Position numbers and translations under genes: made by a program. A stretch of 7,415 bases of DNA, taken from NCBI GenBank assembly GCA_017620435.1, contig JAFZQL010000185.1, forward strand, positions 1-7,415, in the 5' to 3' direction. This document shows positions 6,325 to 7,415 of this stretch, piece after piece (the stretch's first letter is position 1; each line of letters begins with the position of its first letter). The notes below the pieces were generated by a model, which worked only from the letters and a program-made list of their open reading frames with translations, was not told the DNA's origin and did no database searches. The stretch comes from Erysipelotrichaceae bacterium. Its GTDB lineage: Bacteria > Bacillota_I > Bacilli_A > Erysipelotrichales > Erysipelotrichaceae.

Positions 6325-6938
6325 GTACCGTAGATCCTGTCTCCGGCATCTCCCAAACCGGGAACGATATAACCGATCTCGTTGAGATGATCATCCAGAG
6401 CAGCCAGATACAGATCGACATCCGGATGTGCCTCCGTAAATGCCTTCACACCTTCCGGAGCGCCTACCAGAGAAACCATACGGATGTTTTTGGCGCCTCT
6501 TTCCTTGACCTTAGTAACCGCAGCAATGGCACTGCCTCCTGTCGCCAGCATCGGATCGAGTACCAGTACGATTCCTTCTGAAAGCTCCTTTGGGAACTTG
6601 GCGAAGTATTCGATCGGTTTCAGCGTCTCTTCATCTCTGTAGACACCCATGAATCCGATCTTGGCAGTAGGAACCAGATCCAGGATCCCGTCGACCAGAC
6701 CCATGCCTGCTCTCAGGATCGGAACCAGAATGACCTCTCCGTCCAGCATTTTTGTATCACACGGGCCCATCGGTGTCGTGATATGAACTTCCTTTGTCGG
6801 AAGGTCTCTCAGGACCTCGTAGGCCATCAGGGAAGCGATCTCGTCGAGATTCTCGCGGAAATCCTTGTGTCCGGTGTCTTCCATGCGCATCAGCGCCAGT
6901 TTATGGGTAATGAGCGGATGATCAAATATCGTAACCAT
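6318..6938 (-). CDS. upp: Uracil phosphoribosyltransferase
   Basis: This enzyme makes UMP from uracil and PRPP in pyrimidine salvage. The protein has 206 residues, about the family's 208-209. Recognisable parts are the N-terminal DHPLITHKLALMR (6-18), RAGMG at 76-80, the PRPP-binding VLVLDPMLATGGSA at 124-137, and the uracil-binding C-terminus GYIVPGLGDAGDRIYGT at 189-205. The ATG is preceded by CAGGAGGA (6950-6943 on the minus strand) at a 4-5 nt spacing, and a TATAAT box lies 25 nt upstream. The gene appears monocistronic, convergent with the membrane-protein gene and divergent from the threonine-dehydrogenase-like gene. No PyrR-type leader or attenuator is visible in the roughly 20-nt leader. 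Confidence 0.97.
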   Translation of the reverse strand: MVTIFDHPLITHKLALMRMEDTGHKDFRENLDEIASLMAYEVLRDLPTKEVHITTPMGPCDTKMLDGEVILVPILRAGMGLVDGILDLVPTAKIGFMGVYRDEETLKPIEYFAKFPKELSEGIVLVLDPMLATGGSAIAAVTKVKERGAKNIRMVSLVGAPEGVKAFTEAHPDVDLYLAALDDHLNEIGYIVPGLGDAGDRIYGTK

Positions 6939-6963
6939 AATATCCTCCTGTTTTTTCTTTTTT

Positions 6964-6992
6964 ATTATAACGAAATATCAGAATAATGAAAG
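6964..6992 (-). promoter_or_regulatory. Candidate promoter of upp
   Basis: On the minus strand a perfect TATAAT (6969-6964) is placed so that transcription would begin near 6957, giving a leader of about 19 nt that contains the ribosome binding site. At 17 bp spacing the -35 region reads CTTTCA (6992-6987), only 3 of 6 matches to TTGACA, so the call rests mainly on the -10 box and its position. Confidence 0.55.
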
Positions 6993-7126
6993 CCTTATCT
7001 GAAGATTCCTTAAAAATGTTTCAGATATCTCTTTCCGATACGATGAACAGTACGTTTTCATATTATAATGAAGACAGGAGAATGCTTTCAGAACAGAAAG
7101 CGAGTCAGATCATGAATGATAATCTA
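6971..7126 (+). other. Leader region of the threonine-dehydrogenase-like gene, start site ambiguous
   Basis: The reading frame of the downstream gene stays open back to 6971 (TAA at 6968-6970) and contains in-frame ATGs at 6986, 7016, 7043, 7082 and 7112. None has a well-spaced ribosome binding site; AGGAG at 7076-7080 is only 1 nt from the ATG at 7082. A TATAAT box is at 7064-7069 without a clear -35. Two inverted repeats are present: TATCTGAA (6996-7003) with TTCAGATA (7020-7027), and GCTTTC (7084-7089) with GAAAGC (7096-7101) around a 6-base loop. The second would lie in the transcript leader if the TATAAT box is used. I recognise no known riboswitch or T-box. Confidence 0.4.
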
Positions 7127-7415
7127 ATGTGGGCTTTAGTGAAAGAAAAGGCCGAAGAAGGCATCTGGATGAAAAGAGTTCCGATTCCGGAAGTCGGCTA
7201 CAACGATGTCAAGATCAAGATACGGAAGACCGCCATCTGCGGTACAGACGTACACATCTACAGCTGGAACCGCTGGGCGCAGAAAACCATCCCGATCGGA
7301 CTGACGATCGGACATGAGTATGTCGGCAAGATTGTTGAGGTCGGTAAGGGTGTGGAAGGATTCAAACCCGGGGAAATCGTTTCCGGTGAAGGACATATCA
7401 CCCGCGGAAAGTGCC
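7127..7415 (+). CDS. tdh: L-threonine 3-dehydrogenase-like zinc alcohol dehydrogenase (3'-truncated)
   Basis: This is the N-terminal 96 codons of a medium-chain zinc dehydrogenase, cut by the window end. It matches E. coli L-threonine 3-dehydrogenase (oxidation of threonine to 2-amino-3-ketobutyrate with NAD+) closely and with identical numbering: KAEEGIW (8-14), RKTAICGTDVHIY (33-45) with catalytic-zinc ligand Cys38 plus Thr40 and His43, GHEYVG (62-67) with His63 and Glu64, and SGEGHIT (86-92). Position 93, normally the first structural-zinc Cys, is Arg here, while Cys96 is present. Family alignment puts the start at 7127, but no ribosome binding site precedes it; 7112 or 7082 are in-frame alternatives that would add 5 or 15 residues. 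It is divergent from upp. Another polyol or 2,3-butanediol dehydrogenase of the same superfamily is possible until the C-terminal two thirds is seen. Confidence 0.87.
   Translation, partial: MWALVKEKAEEGIWMKRVPIPEVGYNDVKIKIRKTAICGTDVHIYSWNRWAQKTIPIGLTIGHEYVGKIVEVGKGVEGFKPGEIVSGEGHITRGKC

Noticed and set aside
7023..7030. Palindrome AGATATCT in the Tdh leader
   Set aside because: At eight bases it is too short to stand alone as an operator. It was kept only as part of the wider inverted repeat 6996-7027.
1..7415. Mobile element, phage, toxin-antitoxin, defence system or CRISPR array
   Set aside because: No transposase, integrase, direct-repeat array or paired small toxin-like genes were seen. 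Gene content and codon use look like stable chromosomal housekeeping DNA throughout.

Overview
The window looks like a chromosomal housekeeping segment from a Gram-positive Firmicute. Base composition is near half GC by eye. Most start codons carry strong AGGAGG-type ribosome binding sites, terminators are classic hairpins with T-tracts, and TGA is a genuine stop codon, so this is not a mycoplasma-type code. The RNase J and the PGK variant carrying SHLGKVD recall the Erysipelotrichia/Mollicutes side of the Bacilli. That placement comes from remembered family sequences and is tentative.

Layout. Positions 17-1768 (+) encode RNase J, the 5'->3' exonuclease/endonuclease of Gram-positive RNA decay. 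It converges on a three-gene lower-glycolysis operon on the minus strand, pgk-tpiA-eno (5096 down to 1804). The two 3' ends share one hairpin, T-rich on both sides, which contains the RNase J stop codon. Inside the operon the genes are 9 and 14 nt apart, and each upstream stop codon lies inside the ribosome binding site of the next gene. The usual Firmicute cluster members gap and gpm are absent from this stretch. Upstream of pgk, on the same strand, is an unannotated 44-codon charged small ORF with a ribosome binding site and an extended -10 box. The pgk gene also has its own extended -10 promoter.

Divergent from the small ORF is a two-gene unit on the plus strand: a YigZ/IMPACT-family protein (5341-5937) and, 4 nt later, a 114-residue unrecognised membrane protein (5942-6286). 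This unit ends in a strong hairpin terminator that faces the convergent upp gene (uracil phosphoribosyltransferase, 6938-6318, minus). Divergent from upp, a zinc-dependent dehydrogenase matching L-threonine 3-dehydrogenase begins at about 7127 and runs off the window end. It has a leader of uncertain extent and an unexpected Arg where the first structural-zinc Cys is expected.

Together the genes cover central carbon flux (PGK, TIM, enolase), RNA turnover (RNase J, with enolase as a possible degradosome-like partner), pyrimidine salvage (Upp) and amino-acid catabolism (Tdh). I see no tRNA, rRNA, CRISPR array, insertion sequence, prophage or defence system. No clearly novel multi-gene system is evident. 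The points most worth checking are the 44-aa ORF, the unknown membrane protein, the start regions lacking a Shine-Dalgarno sequence, and the Tdh substitution.
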